Positions 46,533-57,408 are shown, numbered from the stretch's first letter. The stretch is DNA of 64,000 nucleotides from Pseudomonas oryzihabitans (GCF_006384975.1 NZ_CP021645.1:124001-188000), one strand, 5' to 3'. Made by a program: numbers and translations. Notes: generated from the letters alone by a model not told the origin.

Positions 46533-47840
46533 TCAGGCTTTTGCTCCGCTCGCCGCCTTGGCCTGCGTCTGACCTTCGAGCATCTCGACCGCGGCACTCG
46601 TGGCGTCGCTGGCGCGGATCGCCAGTTTGCGTACCTCGTCGGCGACCACCGCGAAACCGCGTCCAGCGCTACCAGCCCTGGCCGCCTCGATGGCCGCGTT
46701 GAGGGCGAGCAGGTTGGTTTGATGGGTGATGCCCTGGATGGTACTGACGATGCGAGTCAGGCGTTGCAGGGTGGCCTGGGCCGCCGCGCTCTGCTGCTCG
46801 TACTCCTGGCGCAACCAGCGTTCCTCCTCCTGGCTCTGGATATCGATGATGGCGCCGACCGTGCGCAATGCGGTGCCGTCCGCACTGCGTTGGCTTTCGC
46901 CGCGTCCGCGGAACCAGCGATAGTCGCCGCCGCGCAAGCGGAGTCGATAGGCGACGTCGAAAGGCGTCTTGCCGCTGCGGTCGCCGACATGCTCGACGAA
47001 GGCCTGCACGGCACGGTCGCTGTCTTCCGGATGCAGATGGGAGAGCCAGCTGTGGAGAACGTCGGGAAATTCCTCCACTGATTCGTAGCCGAGCAAGCGC
47101 CGCATCTGCGGGGAGAACCAGATGACATTGGCAGGATTGGCCGGGTCGCCGTTCTTGATGTCGATATCCCACAGGGCATCCTGGATACAGTCGCGGGCGA
47201 TATCGAAGCGGGTCTTGAGCAGGGCATGGGCCTGGTCGCGGCTGCGCTGCTCGTGAACGTCCTGCAGCGTGCCCAGGAGCAGCGGTGCCTCCCCCGGGGC
47301 GCCAGCGAGGCGTCGACCGTGCAAGGTGAAGCCTCGATAAGTGCCAGCGCCCTCTGCCAGGCGCAGTTCGAAGCTGAATGGGTTCGATCCCTGAGGGGTG
47401 AGCAGGGCGTTGCGGATCTCCGCGCGCTCGTCCGGATGGATCAGCTCCAGCCAGGCCTGCAACCGAGTTGGCAAGACGCCGAGACCGGGAATGTCTGCCG
47501 ACCAGCGCAGCCTTGGTTCATCCTGCCCCTGGCCAGGGGCGGGTAGCCTGAGTTCCCAACAGGCCCCGTTGGCAGGAGCGACCAGCTGCCAACGTCGCTC
47601 GGCCAAGGTCAACTGCCGCTGCAAATCCTGGCGTTGAACATCCAGTTGCTCCGTCTGCAGCTGCAGTACCCTGACCTGTTGGACGAGGTCCAGCCGCTCG
47701 GCGAGTTGCTGGTCGATGGCGGTTTCCAGCCGTTTCAGCCTGGCGTCCGCCGTCGCCAGCGGGGTCGCTCTTGCACCACTCTCCAGAGCGTTGATGAGGC
47801 CGTCGAGCTGGCGATAGAAAGTGCGACTGAAAAGGTCCAT
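46533..47840 (-). CDS. Soluble PAS-domain chemoreceptor with short MCP tip
   Basis: 435 aa without any transmembrane segment. N-terminal coiled coil (about 1-75: [33 protein letters not shown]), then two PAS-like domains (about 85-205 and 215-340: [57 protein letters not shown]). The MCP module is truncated, holding mostly the signalling tip ([36 protein letters not shown]), and ends AKAASGAKA. No methylation helices of normal length. Last gene of the nitrile operon. Start at ATG 47840 with AAGGAG 6 bases upstream; an ORF call extending to TTG 47846 is less likely. Confidence 0.85.
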   Translation of the reverse strand: MDLFSRTFYRQLDGLINALESGARATPLATADARLKRLETAIDQQLAERLDLVQQVRVLQLQTEQLDVQRQDLQRQLTLAERRWQLVAPANGACWELRLPAPGQGQDEPRLRWSADIPGLGVLPTRLQAWLELIHPDERAEIRNALLTPQGSNPFSFELRLAEGAGTYRGFTLHGRRLAGAPGEAPLLLGTLQDVHEQRSRDQAHALLKTRFDIARDCIQDALWDIDIKNGDPANPANVIWFSPQMRRLLGYESVEEFPDVLHSWLSHLHPEDSDRAVQAFVEHVGDRSGKTPFDVAYRLRLRGGDYRWFRGRGESQRSADGTALRTVGAIIDIQSQEEERWLRQEYEQQSAAAQATLQRLTRIVSTIQGITHQTNLLALNAAIEAARAGSAGRGFAVVADEVRKLAIRASDATSAAVEMLEGQTQAKAASGAKA

Positions 47841-47900
47841 CGGCAACTCCTTGTGACCCGCCGCGGCGCCAACCCTGGCGCCGGGTAGGCAGTCCTTCGT

Positions 47901-48578
47901 TCAAGCGGTTTGATAGAGGCGGCGTTCGAGCAAGGCATGGCCTTGCAGGTGAGTGGCGCGTTTGGCCAGGGCCAGTACCCCCAGGTCGACCAGGGGTTCG
48001 AGCAGGATGACACTCAGATAGGCACCCCCGAAGCTGGTGATGGCGACCAGGTTGCTGCTGCTGAAGCCTTGGCCATAGAGCGCCCAGAAGGCCACCCAGG
48101 CGACGATGCCGGCCTGGAAGGCGGTGGACAGCGCCAGCGCCTGGCGGTACGTGAGGGCTACGTAGGGCGTACCGGGGGCGATCAGGCGCTTGGCCAGCGC
48201 CGCCGTGGCGAACAGGGGCACCAGCAGGGTGGTGACGTTCATGCCGTACTGCGGCAGATCGAAGGGGGCGAAGAACAGGCCCTGTAGCAACAGGCCCAAG
48301 GCCAGGCCCAGGGCCGCGGGCGCGGCGCCGAAGAGCAGGAACAGTGTCGAACCGAGGATGAGATGGACCTCGGAGACGCCGACCGGGTAATGCGGCAGCA
48401 CCTCGAAGAAGGCGAACACCAAGGCGGTGGTCGCCAGGCTGCGTGCCAGCAGCGACACCAGGCCACGTTCGCGTAGCGTCGCTCCCAGCAGTTTCAGGCC
48501 GTAGGCGCCGGCACCGGCGGCGGTCAGGTAGCTCAGGCCGATCTTGCCGGCATCCACGAGTCCAGGTTCGATATGCAT
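47901..48578 (-). CDS. CbiM-like energy-coupling-factor metal permease
   Basis: 225 aa, six to seven hydrophobic segments. The start MHIEPGLVDAGKIGLSYLTAAG and VGVSEVHLILGSTLFLLFGAAPAALGLALGLLLQG match the CbiM/NikM family, which takes up Co2+ or Ni2+; the N-terminal Met-His-Ile is the metal-binding part in that family. No CbiN, CbiQ or CbiO gene is adjacent, so it may work alone or borrow an ATPase. It lies 46 bp downstream of the cobalt-type nitrile hydratase genes; the gap leaves no room for a cobalamin riboswitch. Start has GGAGATCGTC before the ATG. Confidence 0.83.
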   Translation of the reverse strand: MHIEPGLVDAGKIGLSYLTAAGAGAYGLKLLGATLRERGLVSLLARSLATTALVFAFFEVLPHYPVGVSEVHLILGSTLFLLFGAAPAALGLALGLLLQGLFFAPFDLPQYGMNVTTLLVPLFATAALAKRLIAPGTPYVALTYRQALALSTAFQAGIVAWVAFWALYGQGFSSSNLVAITSFGGAYLSVILLEPLVDLGVLALAKRATHLQGHALLERRLYQTA

Positions 48579-48624
48579 GACGATCTCCAGGCCGCCATGG
48601 GGCGGCGCAAGGGTGGGGGGAGTG

Positions 48625-49047
48625 CTAGTGCGCCTGGCTGACGGCTACGGGCGCGCGGCGAGGCGGGTGGTGGTGGTGCCCGGTGGCCGGCGGACAGCTG
48701 GCGTGGCTCAGGGCCACCGCCTGGCCATGGGGCGTGTTGAGATAGGCCTGGCGCCATGCTTCGGTACGCTCGGCGATGGCCGCCGCCGTGGTCAGGCCCA
48801 GGCTTTCCACCAGGCGCTCCGTCGCCAGCAACCATTGCCGGTAGTAGGCGTCGTTGACGCTTTCGGTGGCGGTAGCCGGTGCTTCCTTTATTACGACGCT
48901 GAAGATCGCCACCCAGTCCTGCCAGGGAAAGAGCCCACCGCGGTGCAGATGAACCACTAGGGAAAAGGCCTGGGCCTGCCAGGGACTGTCGAAGGTCGGG
49001 CCCTCTCCACTGGGCGACAGGGGCTGTTCGAGTACAGGAGTCGTCAT
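48625..49047 (-). CDS. Nitrile hydratase accessory protein (cobalt-type, P14K-like)
   Basis: 140 aa. Resembles the N-terminal half of nitrile hydratase beta subunits (FDSPWQAQAFSLVVHLHRGGLFPWQDWVAIFSVV). This is the known character of the self-subunit-swapping cobalt chaperones (P14K, NhlE). Ends in a His-rich tail (HHHHPPRRAPVAVSQAH) that could bind cobalt. Start ATG 49047 overlaps the beta-subunit stop (ATGA). Required, by analogy, for metal insertion into the alpha subunit. Confidence 0.88.
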   Translation of the reverse strand: MTTPVLEQPLSPSGEGPTFDSPWQAQAFSLVVHLHRGGLFPWQDWVAIFSVVIKEAPATATESVNDAYYRQWLLATERLVESLGLTTAAAIAERTEAWRQAYLNTPHGQAVALSHASCPPATGHHHHPPRRAPVAVSQAH

Positions 49048-49697
49048 ACCGCCTCCAGATAGCTGTCCCACAGATCGATGCAGATGGAATCGGAGCTGTC
49101 GTTGCCCCAGAGCTCCCGGGCGCTGAAGCGCACCGCGTAGACCTGCTGCGGTTGTTCGCCCAGCCCATGGGCGACGGTGTCCGGCGTGACGAACAGCCCT
49201 TGCACCCGTTCGATGGTGCCGAGCTTGCCGCGGGCATAGCGCGGCAGGCGGGTGTGGCCCTCAGGGTTGAGATTGCGGGTGCGCACCTGATCGCCAAGCT
49301 GGAAGCGTCCCGGCTCGCCATGGGTGGTGCGGGCCGAGGCCCCGCCCAGCACCACCGGCTGGACCAGCTCGGGCGTCAGCACCGTGACCGGCTGGGTCGG
49401 CGCTGTCGGCTTGGCCTGGCCTTGCAGCTCCTCGACGCTGATCACGCCCTTTTCCAGCAGGAGCGTCTCGAAGGCGTGCAGCCAGTGTTCGTAGTAGCTC
49501 GATTCCAGGTACTCGCTGGGCGCCATGCGTTCGATGGCGTGACGGAATTCGTCGACATTGAAATAGCCGCCGACGAACAGCGAAGGAAAGAGCGCGAACA
49601 CCCGCCGCTCCCACTCTGCATGGAACACCGGCTCGCTGGCGGGTGGGGCGATGGGGCCGAGGCCGTGCATGCCGCCGAGATCGTGGATACCGTTCAT
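49044..49697 (-). CDS. nthB: Nitrile hydratase beta subunit, cobalt-type
   Basis: 217 aa. N-terminus MNGIHDLGGMHGLGPIAP and C-terminal beta-barrel (FQLGDQVRTRNLNPEGHTRLPRYARGKLGTIERVQG ... YAVRFSARELWGNDSSDSICIDLWDSYLEAV) are diagnostic of nitrile hydratase beta. Partner of the alpha gene 16 bp upstream (order alpha-beta-accessory). Distinct from the second beta subunit at 51647. Confidence 0.93.
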   Translation of the reverse strand: MNGIHDLGGMHGLGPIAPPASEPVFHAEWERRVFALFPSLFVGGYFNVDEFRHAIERMAPSEYLESSYYEHWLHAFETLLLEKGVISVEELQGQAKPTAPTQPVTVLTPELVQPVVLGGASARTTHGEPGRFQLGDQVRTRNLNPEGHTRLPRYARGKLGTIERVQGLFVTPDTVAHGLGEQPQQVYAVRFSARELWGNDSSDSICIDLWDSYLEAV

Positions 49698-49713
49698 GGG
49701 CGAAGCTCCTCTG

Positions 49714-50328
49714 CTAGGCGGCCGCGGGCGTCAGTGCCAGCCCGGTGCCGATCATGGAATCGCGGGTGACCAGGGCGGCCAGTTGCTCCTCGCTCCAGCC
49801 AGCGGTGCCGTCCGGGCGCTGCGGCAGCACCAGGTAGCGCAGTTCGGCGCTGCTGTCCCAGACGCGGATCTCCCGGTCCGCGGCGATGCTCAGCCCGAAC
49901 TCGGCCAATACCCCGCGCGGGTCCATGACGATGCGCGAGCGATAGGGCGCGGACTTGTACCAGACGGGCGGCAACCCCAGGGTCGGCCAGGGGTAGCAGG
50001 AGCAGAGGGTACAAACGGTCACGTTGTGCACCGCCGGGGTGTTCTCCACCACCACCATGTCCTCGCCCTGGACGCCGGAAAAGCCCAGCTCGGCGATGGC
50101 GGCGGTGGCGTCCTCCAGCAAGCGACGGCGGTACTCGGGATCGGCCCAGGCCTTGGCCACCACCTGGGCGCCATTGCGCGGGCCGATCTGGTGCTCGTAG
50201 GTATCGATCAGGGCGTCCATGGCGACCGGATCGATCAGGCCCTTCTCGAGCAGTATCGATTCCAGCGCCTTGACGCGCAGGGCGACGTCTTCCGGCGGCT
50301 CGGTGTGATCGTGGTGGGCGTCAGTCAT
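49714..50328 (-). CDS. nthA: Nitrile hydratase alpha subunit, cobalt-type (CTLCSC)
   Basis: 204 aa from ATG 50328 (GGAGAGACCCGCC upstream). Hydrates nitriles to amides at a low-spin Co(III) centre. The metal claw is CTLCSC (C106, C109, S110, C111 by my count), the Thr-bearing cobalt version. The cysteines are expected to be post-translationally oxidised. Flanking [15 protein letters not shown] is the normal cobalt-type context. A short N-terminal His/Asp tail ([13 protein letters not shown]) is present. Confidence 0.94.
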   Translation of the reverse strand: MTDAHHDHTEPPEDVALRVKALESILLEKGLIDPVAMDALIDTYEHQIGPRNGAQVVAKAWADPEYRRRLLEDATAAIAELGFSGVQGEDMVVVENTPAVHNVTVCTLCSCYPWPTLGLPPVWYKSAPYRSRIVMDPRGVLAEFGLSIAADREIRVWDSSAELRYLVLPQRPDGTAGWSEEQLAALVTRDSMIGTGLALTPAAA

Positions 50329-50387
50329 GGCGGGTCTCTCCAAGGTTGGGTGAGCTGCTTTCTTCGCGGGTTATCAGTTCTAATCAG

Positions 50388-51646
<1,259 letters not shown>

Positions 51647-51650
<4 letters not shown>

Positions 51651-52309
51651 GCGCTCGCTTCCGATGGCTCGGTCACCTTGTCCAGGTAGCTTTCGAACAG
51701 GTCGACCACCACCAGGCCGTCGTCGGCGGCATCGCCCCAAAGATCCTTCACCCGAAACTCTACGTGGTAGGTGGGCTGGTGAGCGGCGCTGGTATCGCCA
51801 TGCCCGATGGCATCGGGGAAGGGCCAGGTTTCCGTGGTCCGATGCAGAATGACGCCCTGCTTGCCACGCACGTAGCCAGGCATGCGGATGTGGCCGGTGA
51901 CGTGTTCGTCGCGCACCACGACCCGATCACCGACCTCGAAGGACGGTCGGCCGGTGATGGCCGGGCGACCCTTGGAGAGTGCCGGATTGGCCAGCTTGAA
52001 GGGTGAGCCCAGGGCCTCGTCGAGTTCGGCCTGGGTCAGCACGCCGGTTTCCACCAGCAGCGAGGCAGTGGCGATAACGTAGCGTTCGTAATAAAGGGTA
52101 TTGGCATGCTGGCGAACGTCGATCCGCTCGACGGCGTGGCGCACCTCATCGACACTGAATTTCTTTAGTTGATCGACACCGACGAACATCAGGCCGTAGG
52201 CCAGGTGTTCCCAGTCGTACTTGAATACCGGCTTGTAGCTCAGGGTGTTGATGGTGTGCGGAATCTTGCCGAAACCCTGGAATCCGCCGAGATCGTGAAA
52301 ACCGTTCAT
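51647..52309 (-). CDS. nthB: Nitrile hydratase beta subunit, iron-type
   Basis: 220 aa. N-terminus [19 protein letters not shown] and barrel [48 protein letters not shown] ... [27 protein letters not shown]. The IGHG insertion and long N-terminal helices are characteristic of the iron-type form. It is separated from its alpha gene by 181 bp, unlike the cobalt pair. Confidence 0.93.
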
Positions 52310-52490
52310 GAAATTGTCTCCAATAGCTGAATGATGCCGGGCTGTTCTCGAGACTGATCACGCTCTGTTGTGCGTCGGCATGGCCGCCAGGTAACCCTTC
52401 TGGAGCGCCAGCCTGTCTCGCTGCCCTGGCCGTTTCCTGGGGCTGCCCAGGCTTGGCGTGTCGCTCGCAGGCGAGAGCGTGCGTTGGGTT
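52310..52490. other. 181-bp gap between iron-type alpha and beta genes
   Basis: Unusually long for paired subunit genes. Contains a small inverted repeat (CTCGC-AG-GCGAG near 52470) that could be a stability or attenuation element. No gene seen. Confidence 0.35.
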
Positions 52491-53084
52491 TCAGGGTTTG
52501 CCGGGCAGGGCGACGCCGATCAGCACGTCCTTGGTCACCAGGCCGCGCAGTTGCTCCTCGCTCAGGTGCTCGGTGCCAGCGGGGCGCATCGGCAGGACCA
52601 GGTAACGCGTTTCCGCCGTGGTGTCCCAGACCTTGACGGTCATGCCCGCTGGCAGCTCGGTACCCAGTTCGCGCAGCACGGTGCGGCCCTCGCGGACCAG
52701 CCGGGCACGGAATTCGAAGCTCTTGTACCACTCCGGCGGCAGCCCAAGGACTGGCCAGTTGGTGCAGGAACACAGGCTGCAGACGATTACGTTCTTGACC
52801 GTCGGGGTGTCTTCCAACGCGACGATGTACTCACCCTGGGGGCCGGTATAACCGAACTGGGCGCAGGCGGCCGTGCCATCGCGCAGCAGCAGATCCCGAT
52901 ACTCGGGGTCGACCCAGGCTTTGGCCACCACGTGGGCGCCGTTGGCCGGGTCGAATTGGTTCGACATAAGGTCGTTCATGCCTTCCAGATAGCCCTCGGG
53001 AATCAGGTTCTTGTCCTTCATGACCTTGAACAGCGCCCAGGCGCGCTCACCGGGTGTGGACGTTTGGTATGCAGAGGTACTCAT
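52491..53084 (-). CDS. nthA: Nitrile hydratase alpha subunit, iron-type (CSLCSC)
   Basis: 197 aa from ATG 53084 (GAAGGAGTGACCCG upstream). The claw is CSLCSC (C102, C105, S106, C107), where Ser in place of Thr marks the Fe(III) form; it is followed by TNWPVLGLPPEWYKS, the typical iron-type continuation. Iron-type enzymes are inhibited by endogenous NO and reactivated by light. Its N-terminal half (VMKDKNLIPEGYLEGM ... NGAHVVAKAWVDPEYRDLLLRDGTAACAQFG) is clearly of a different lineage from the cobalt alpha subunit. Confidence 0.94.
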   Translation of the reverse strand: MSTSAYQTSTPGERAWALFKVMKDKNLIPEGYLEGMNDLMSNQFDPANGAHVVAKAWVDPEYRDLLLRDGTAACAQFGYTGPQGEYIVALEDTPTVKNVIVCSLCSCTNWPVLGLPPEWYKSFEFRARLVREGRTVLRELGTELPAGMTVKVWDTTAETRYLVLPMRPAGTEHLSEEQLRGLVTKDVLIGVALPGKP

Positions 53085-53148
53085 CGGGTCACTCCTTCGA
53101 TCTACACGGTTGGGAAAAACACTTTGGTTGTGGGGTGGGGCTGCACGC

Positions 53149-54663
53149 TCACAGGGTTCGCCAGTCCACGCTGGCCTCGAAGGCCGCGGCGGCCTGGTAG
53201 ATCGTGCTTTCGGCGTAATGCCGGCCCACCAACATCGCCCCGACCGGCAGGCCATCCACGGTGCCGCACGGCAGCGACATGGCCGGATGACCGGTGATGT
53301 CGAGGGGAGCGGTGTTGCCGATCATCTCGAAGGCGCGGGCGACGTATTCGGCCAGCGGAGCATCCGCCGGCGGCAGCGGCTGGGCGACGATGGGCAGGGT
53401 GGGTAGCAGCAGCAGGTCGTAGCGCTCCAGGGCTTGGTCATAGCCGGCCCGGGCCCGACGGGCGATGTTCTGGGCCTTGGCGTAGAAGCGCCCGCGATAG
53501 CGCTCGAGACCGTACTGGCCGACGAACATGCACAGCTTGAGGGTGGGCGACAGCGCATCGGCCCGCTCGCGCCAGGCGCTGTGGGCATCCAGCAGGCCGA
53601 CGTCATAGAGACCCTTCCAGTTAAAGCCCATGCCGTTGCCGTGCATCATCTGGGCGGTAAGGCCCTCGCAGCCGATGGGCTGCCAGAGCGCGCCGGCCAG
53701 CAGGTGCTCGGGTACCGAGACCTCCTCGACCCGGGCGCCTAGGCTTTCCAGCCGCGCGGCGGCCTCTCGCACCCGGTCCGCCACCCGCGGATCCAGGTTG
53801 GCCAGCCCGAAACCTTCGCTGAGCAACCCGATGCGCAGGCCTGCCACCCCGCGTTCCAGGGCCTGGGTATAGGGGGCCACCGGCGGCGCGTACTGGCGCG
53901 GATCGAAGCCATCGGCGCCGGCGATCACTTCCAGCATCAGGGCGTTGTCGGCCACGTTGGCGGTGATGGGGCCGAGGTGATCCACGGTCGCCTCGATGGG
54001 CATGGCCCCGGTGTAGGGCACCAGGCCGTGGGTGGGCTTCATGCCATAGGTGCCGCAGAAGGCCGAGGGGATACGGACGGAGCCGCCCTGGTCGCCACCG
54101 ATGGCCATGTCCACCACCCCGGCGCCCACCAAGGCGGCGCTGCCGGACGAGGAGCCGCCGGCGCTGTAGCCATGCCGACGAGGGTTGTGCACTGGCGCCG
54201 GATCCGAGGTGTGGCTGCCGCCGGACAGGCAGAAGTGCTCGCAGGTAGCCTTGCCCAGGATGGTGGCGCCGGCCTCCAGCAGGCGGGTCACCACGGTGGC
54301 GTCGTAACTCGGTACGAAGCCTTCGAGGGTGGTGGAGCCGTTCATCATCGGCACCCCGGCCAGGGCGATGTTGTCCTTGAGCGCCACGGTGCGCCCGGCC
54401 AGTTTGCCGCTGCTGGCACCCTGGACTTCGGCCCGGTAGTACCAGGCGTTGAGCGGATTTTCCGCGGCAACGGGCCGGTGGCCGGCGCCGCGGGCGAAGC
54501 GTACCGGCGGGACTTCGTCGGGGAGATCGTCGATCAGGTCGTAGGCGTCGAAACTAGCCTGCATCAGCGCCAGGTAATCCTGCGCCTGGTCGGTGCTCAA
54601 CTGCATGTGCAGACGCCCGGCAAGGGCCTGGAGTTGGGCGGGAGTGGGGCGGGTGATGGCCAT
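53149..54663 (-). CDS. Amidase (amidase-signature family, nitrile hydratase-linked)
   Basis: 504 aa. Hydrolyses the amide made by nitrile hydratase to acid plus ammonia. The Ser-Ser-Lys triad is visible: Lys96 in [11 protein letters not shown], Ser171 in [12 protein letters not shown], Ser195 in [14 protein letters not shown]. By my count this is the same numbering as the nitrile-hydratase-linked amidase of Rhodococcus. One amidase appears to serve both hydratases. Lies 64 bp upstream of the iron-type alpha gene. Confidence 0.93.
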   Translation of the reverse strand: MAITRPTPAQLQALAGRLHMQLSTDQAQDYLALMQASFDAYDLIDDLPDEVPPVRFARGAGHRPVAAENPLNAWYYRAEVQGASSGKLAGRTVALKDNIALAGVPMMNGSTTLEGFVPSYDATVVTRLLEAGATILGKATCEHFCLSGGSHTSDPAPVHNPRRHGYSAGGSSSGSAALVGAGVVDMAIGGDQGGSVRIPSAFCGTYGMKPTHGLVPYTGAMPIEATVDHLGPITANVADNALMLEVIAGADGFDPRQYAPPVAPYTQALERGVAGLRIGLLSEGFGLANLDPRVADRVREAAARLESLGARVEEVSVPEHLLAGALWQPIGCEGLTAQMMHGNGMGFNWKGLYDVGLLDAHSAWRERADALSPTLKLCMFVGQYGLERYRGRFYAKAQNIARRARAGYDQALERYDLLLLPTLPIVAQPLPPADAPLAEYVARAFEMIGNTAPLDITGHPAMSLPCGTVDGLPVGAMLVGRHYAESTIYQAAAAFEASVDWRTL

Positions 54664-54756
54664 GTGGGTGTCCTTTAGTTGCGCCGCTACCGTCCGGCGG
54701 CGGGCTTTCGAAGAGGTTTCGCAGGCTCCGGCGAGCGGAGCGGTGAGGGTCTGGCG

Positions 54757-55236
54757 CTAGCCTTTCTTGCCTGGCGCTGGCCAGGTGATGCCTACGCTCT
54801 GCATGCCCTTGGCTACGTCCATTTCGGGGTGGGCCAGGACCACGTCGCGATACGACGGGCTGCCGATGACCGCCGGCTTGAACTTGGTCAGGAAGGCGTT
54901 GACCTCTTCGCGGATGTCGGCCGGCACCTTGGCGTCTTCGTAGCAGGCGTCGAGGCATTCGAAGACCGCTTGCCAGTGGACTTCGGTCAGGCCCATGCCG
55001 CGGTGGGCGGTCACCATGTCCCGACCGCGGTACTTGGCCTGGCCGCCCCAGTGCTCGGACAGGAAGTCGACGAAGTTGATGTGTTCCTTCTGGAACGTCG
55101 ACTCGGACATGTGACTCCAGATATGCCCGATGGCCGGATGTTCCATGCACTTGCGCAGGATCAGGCCGGCGAAGCTATAGATGGCGTCATAGCCGCCGAG
55201 GCGTTCGTAGAGTGAAGGCTGTAGTGCGCTGGTCAT
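54757..55236 (-). CDS. Truncated haemoglobin-like globin
   Basis: 159 aa from ATG 55236 (TTAGGAGAGAACCC upstream). LYERLGGYDAIYSFAGLILRKCMEHPAIGHIW opens a group I-like truncated globin. A likely proximal His lies in MVTAHRGMGLTEVHWQAVF. A roughly 30-residue C-terminal extension (GSPSYRDVVLAHPEMDVAKGMQS...) follows the fold. It is embedded in the aldoxime operon, between the channel and the amidase gene. It could scavenge NO, buffer O2 or supply haem to the haem-dependent aldoxime dehydratase; no direct evidence chooses among these. Confidence 0.85.
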   Translation of the reverse strand: MTSALQPSLYERLGGYDAIYSFAGLILRKCMEHPAIGHIWSHMSESTFQKEHINFVDFLSEHWGGQAKYRGRDMVTAHRGMGLTEVHWQAVFECLDACYEDAKVPADIREEVNAFLTKFKPAVIGSPSYRDVVLAHPEMDVAKGMQSVGITWPAPGKKG

Positions 55237-55410
55237 GGGTTCTCTCCTAAATCGATACGGTGGGTCGTCTTCTGGTCGCCGCCCGGATTTCCGTGGCTGC
55301 ATTCACACTAGGGCAGATCGAGGCGGGCAGGCTTGGCTGGGAAGGACAGGCAGTTGTCCGAGAGGGACTGCAGGTGCCCGCGAGGACCCGCTCGCCTTGT
55401 CCTGCGCTCA

Positions 55411-56274
55411 TCAAAAAACGTGGACGTAGCGCAAGTTCATCCGGAAGTCCTCGCGGAAGCCGTTGTCGACCGCCAGGTCGCGCCCCAGCTGGAGCTGCAC
55501 CTGGTCGGTGGCGGTGAGAAAGGTCGTGGCGGTGACGCGGAAATTGGTGGTTTTCGTGCGGTCGTCCTGGGCGACCCCAGCGATCCGGTTTTCACCGCCC
55601 CAGTTATGGCCGACGCCGAGCCCGAAGTTGGTGCGCGCATCGAACTGATAGCGGCCCATGAGCTGGACGGCATAGGACGTGTCCTGCTCGCGCCGCACGC
55701 CTGAAGAGCCGTAGTCGTCGTTGTCGCCGTACCAGATGGCGTCCGCGACCAGATCCATCGCCCACTTGTCGTTGAAGTGCTTGACGTAGGCGGCCTGGAG
55801 ATCGAGCTTCCAGCGGTTCTCGCCAAGGTTGAGCGCGTCGTCGCGGTCATAGCTGCCCGTGGGGGCGTAGAGATAGGGCGTGATGGCGAGGATGTCGCGC
55901 GCCGGGTTGAGCCGCCAACGCAGCGGCGCGGCGAAGATGAGGTCACCGGTGCCATTGGTACTGCCCAAGGTCGCGACATCGCCGCTGGCGTCGAGATGGC
56001 CGAAAGGCAACAGCACCTGCGGATCCAGGGTGACGGTATCGCTCAGTCCGAGAACATGGACCAGACGCAGGATGCCGATGTCCGAGGTCAGTCGGGCGTC
56101 GGACTGGACCTGGTGACCCTTGGCATAGAGGCGGTCGGTGGTCGCATGTTGGTAATAGAGCACGCCCAGATTGGTACCGGCTGGGAGCTGTTCGTAGTCG
56201 CCGGGTGCCACCTCGAGCGCTTGGGCTTGGTTGGCGAGCAGCAGCGCCAGAGGCGCATAGCGGAGCGTCTTCAT
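55411..56274 (-). CDS. Outer-membrane channel (MetA-pathway/Phenol_MetA_deg type)
   Basis: 287 aa. Signal peptide (residues 1-19, ending AQAL), no internal helices, alternating-residue beta strands throughout and a C-terminal aromatic end (RYVHVF), as in outer-membrane barrels. Blocks such as VLYYQHATTDRLYAKG, TPYLYAPTGSYD and FGLGVGHNWGGENRI match the meta-pathway/SphA-like transporter family. Presumably admits aldoximes or nitriles. Lies 45 bp after the aldoxime dehydratase gene. Confidence 0.83.
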   Translation of the reverse strand: MKTLRYAPLALLLANQAQALEVAPGDYEQLPAGTNLGVLYYQHATTDRLYAKGHQVQSDARLTSDIGILRLVHVLGLSDTVTLDPQVLLPFGHLDASGDVATLGSTNGTGDLIFAAPLRWRLNPARDILAITPYLYAPTGSYDRDDALNLGENRWKLDLQAAYVKHFNDKWAMDLVADAIWYGDNDDYGSSGVRREQDTSYAVQLMGRYQFDARTNFGLGVGHNWGGENRIAGVAQDDRTKTTNFRVTATTFLTATDQVQLQLGRDLAVDNGFREDFRMNLRYVHVF

Positions 56275-56319
56275 GGTGGAAGGTCCTTTTCGGTGAGAGG
56301 GTTGGCGTCAGGATGGGCT

Positions 56320-57375
56320 TCAGGCCGATAGGGGACGCGCGTCGCGCAGCATTCCCGTGGCGGGGTGGCAGTTGATGTACTCGAACTGCTGGCTGTTGCC
56401 GTCCGCGACCGACACCTCGTGGTACAGCCGCAGCTTGGAGAGGCCACCGATCACCCGGAAGAAGGTGGTGAAGATGCGCAGGTGCGTCGGATGGGACTCT
56501 GCCCAGCGCTCCAGCTTGTCCAGCGAGTGCCAGTGGCCGATGTCGTAGGCGATGTCCAGCAGATTGCCGTCCAGATCGATGTTGCGGACGAATCTGTTGC
56601 TGTAGCAGCCGAGTGCCTGGCCTTCATCGCGCAGGAAATCCATGCCCGCCTGCAGCGGCGGCAGCAGCTCATTGAAGTAGATGTCGCGCTCTTCCTGGCC
56701 GGCCTCGACCCAATCCTGGCCAGAGCGGATCAGCGTCAGGTTGTCGTGGCCGCGGATCACCACCCGTCCGCCCTGCTGGGGATCGCCGGAGATCACCTGG
56801 AGCTCGGCGTCGGGCTGCATCCAACTGGTCTGGGAGACCGGAAAGCGATCCCGCGCCGAGCCCCAATAGCCGTGTTCCTGGATATCACCGCTGATGCCAT
56901 CCATCAGGGCGCCGACCCCGGGCAGATCCTCCGTGAAGGCATACAGCGTCTCGAACTGCTCGGCTCGCGGCGCTATCACCTCGCGGAAATACCCCAGGTC
57001 TTCCTGCAGGCGGGCGTCGGCCGCCCACCAGTCGGCGACCTCAGGCGAACGCAGCCAGCGACAGTAGGCGGCGGGATCACGCCAATAACCCACCACGATG
57101 AAGTTGCCGTAGCCCTGGGCATCTTCGTGATAGGTGAGATCGTGATTGCCGGGCCCGTCGGCGGCCGCGAAGCTGGCCACCAGGGTACGGAGTGCCTGCA
57201 AGGCCGCAGCACGCCGTTCCTGGCGGAACTGCACGCCTAAGTAGGCCATGACGACTTGAGTCAGGTCCTCGCCTGCGCGGGCGACGAACATGGGGTAGGG
57301 CGGCTCGTACTCGTCATGCACGCGACGACTCAAGGTACGGGGGCATTGCAGGTGCTTGGCGATGGCGGATTCCAT
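56320..57375 (-). CDS. oxd: Aldoxime dehydratase (haem enzyme)
   Basis: 351 aa. Dehydrates aldoximes to nitriles using ferrous haem. Characteristic blocks: PPYPMFVAR, YHEDAQGYGNFIVVGYWRDPAAYCRWL, ALGCYSNRFVRNIDLDGN. Expected functional residues occur with a constant offset of one from the described enzymes: Arg177, Ser218, proximal His298 (in SHPTHLRIF), distal catalytic His319 (in LRLYHEVSV). Start ATG 57375 with GGAGTTCACC upstream. First enzyme gene of the operon. Confidence 0.93.
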   Translation of the reverse strand: MESAIAKHLQCPRTLSRRVHDEYEPPYPMFVARAGEDLTQVVMAYLGVQFRQERRAAALQALRTLVASFAAADGPGNHDLTYHEDAQGYGNFIVVGYWRDPAAYCRWLRSPEVADWWAADARLQEDLGYFREVIAPRAEQFETLYAFTEDLPGVGALMDGISGDIQEHGYWGSARDRFPVSQTSWMQPDAELQVISGDPQQGGRVVIRGHDNLTLIRSGQDWVEAGQEERDIYFNELLPPLQAGMDFLRDEGQALGCYSNRFVRNIDLDGNLLDIAYDIGHWHSLDKLERWAESHPTHLRIFTTFFRVIGGLSKLRLYHEVSVADGNSQQFEYINCHPATGMLRDARPLSA

Positions 57376-57408
57376 GGTGAACTCCTCGAAACGCGGCTGG
57401 ATAGGCTG

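Noticed and set aside
48579..48624. Cobalamin riboswitch ahead of the CbiM-like gene
   Set aside because: The gap is only 46 bp, too short for the aptamer, and no B12-box-like sequence is seen.
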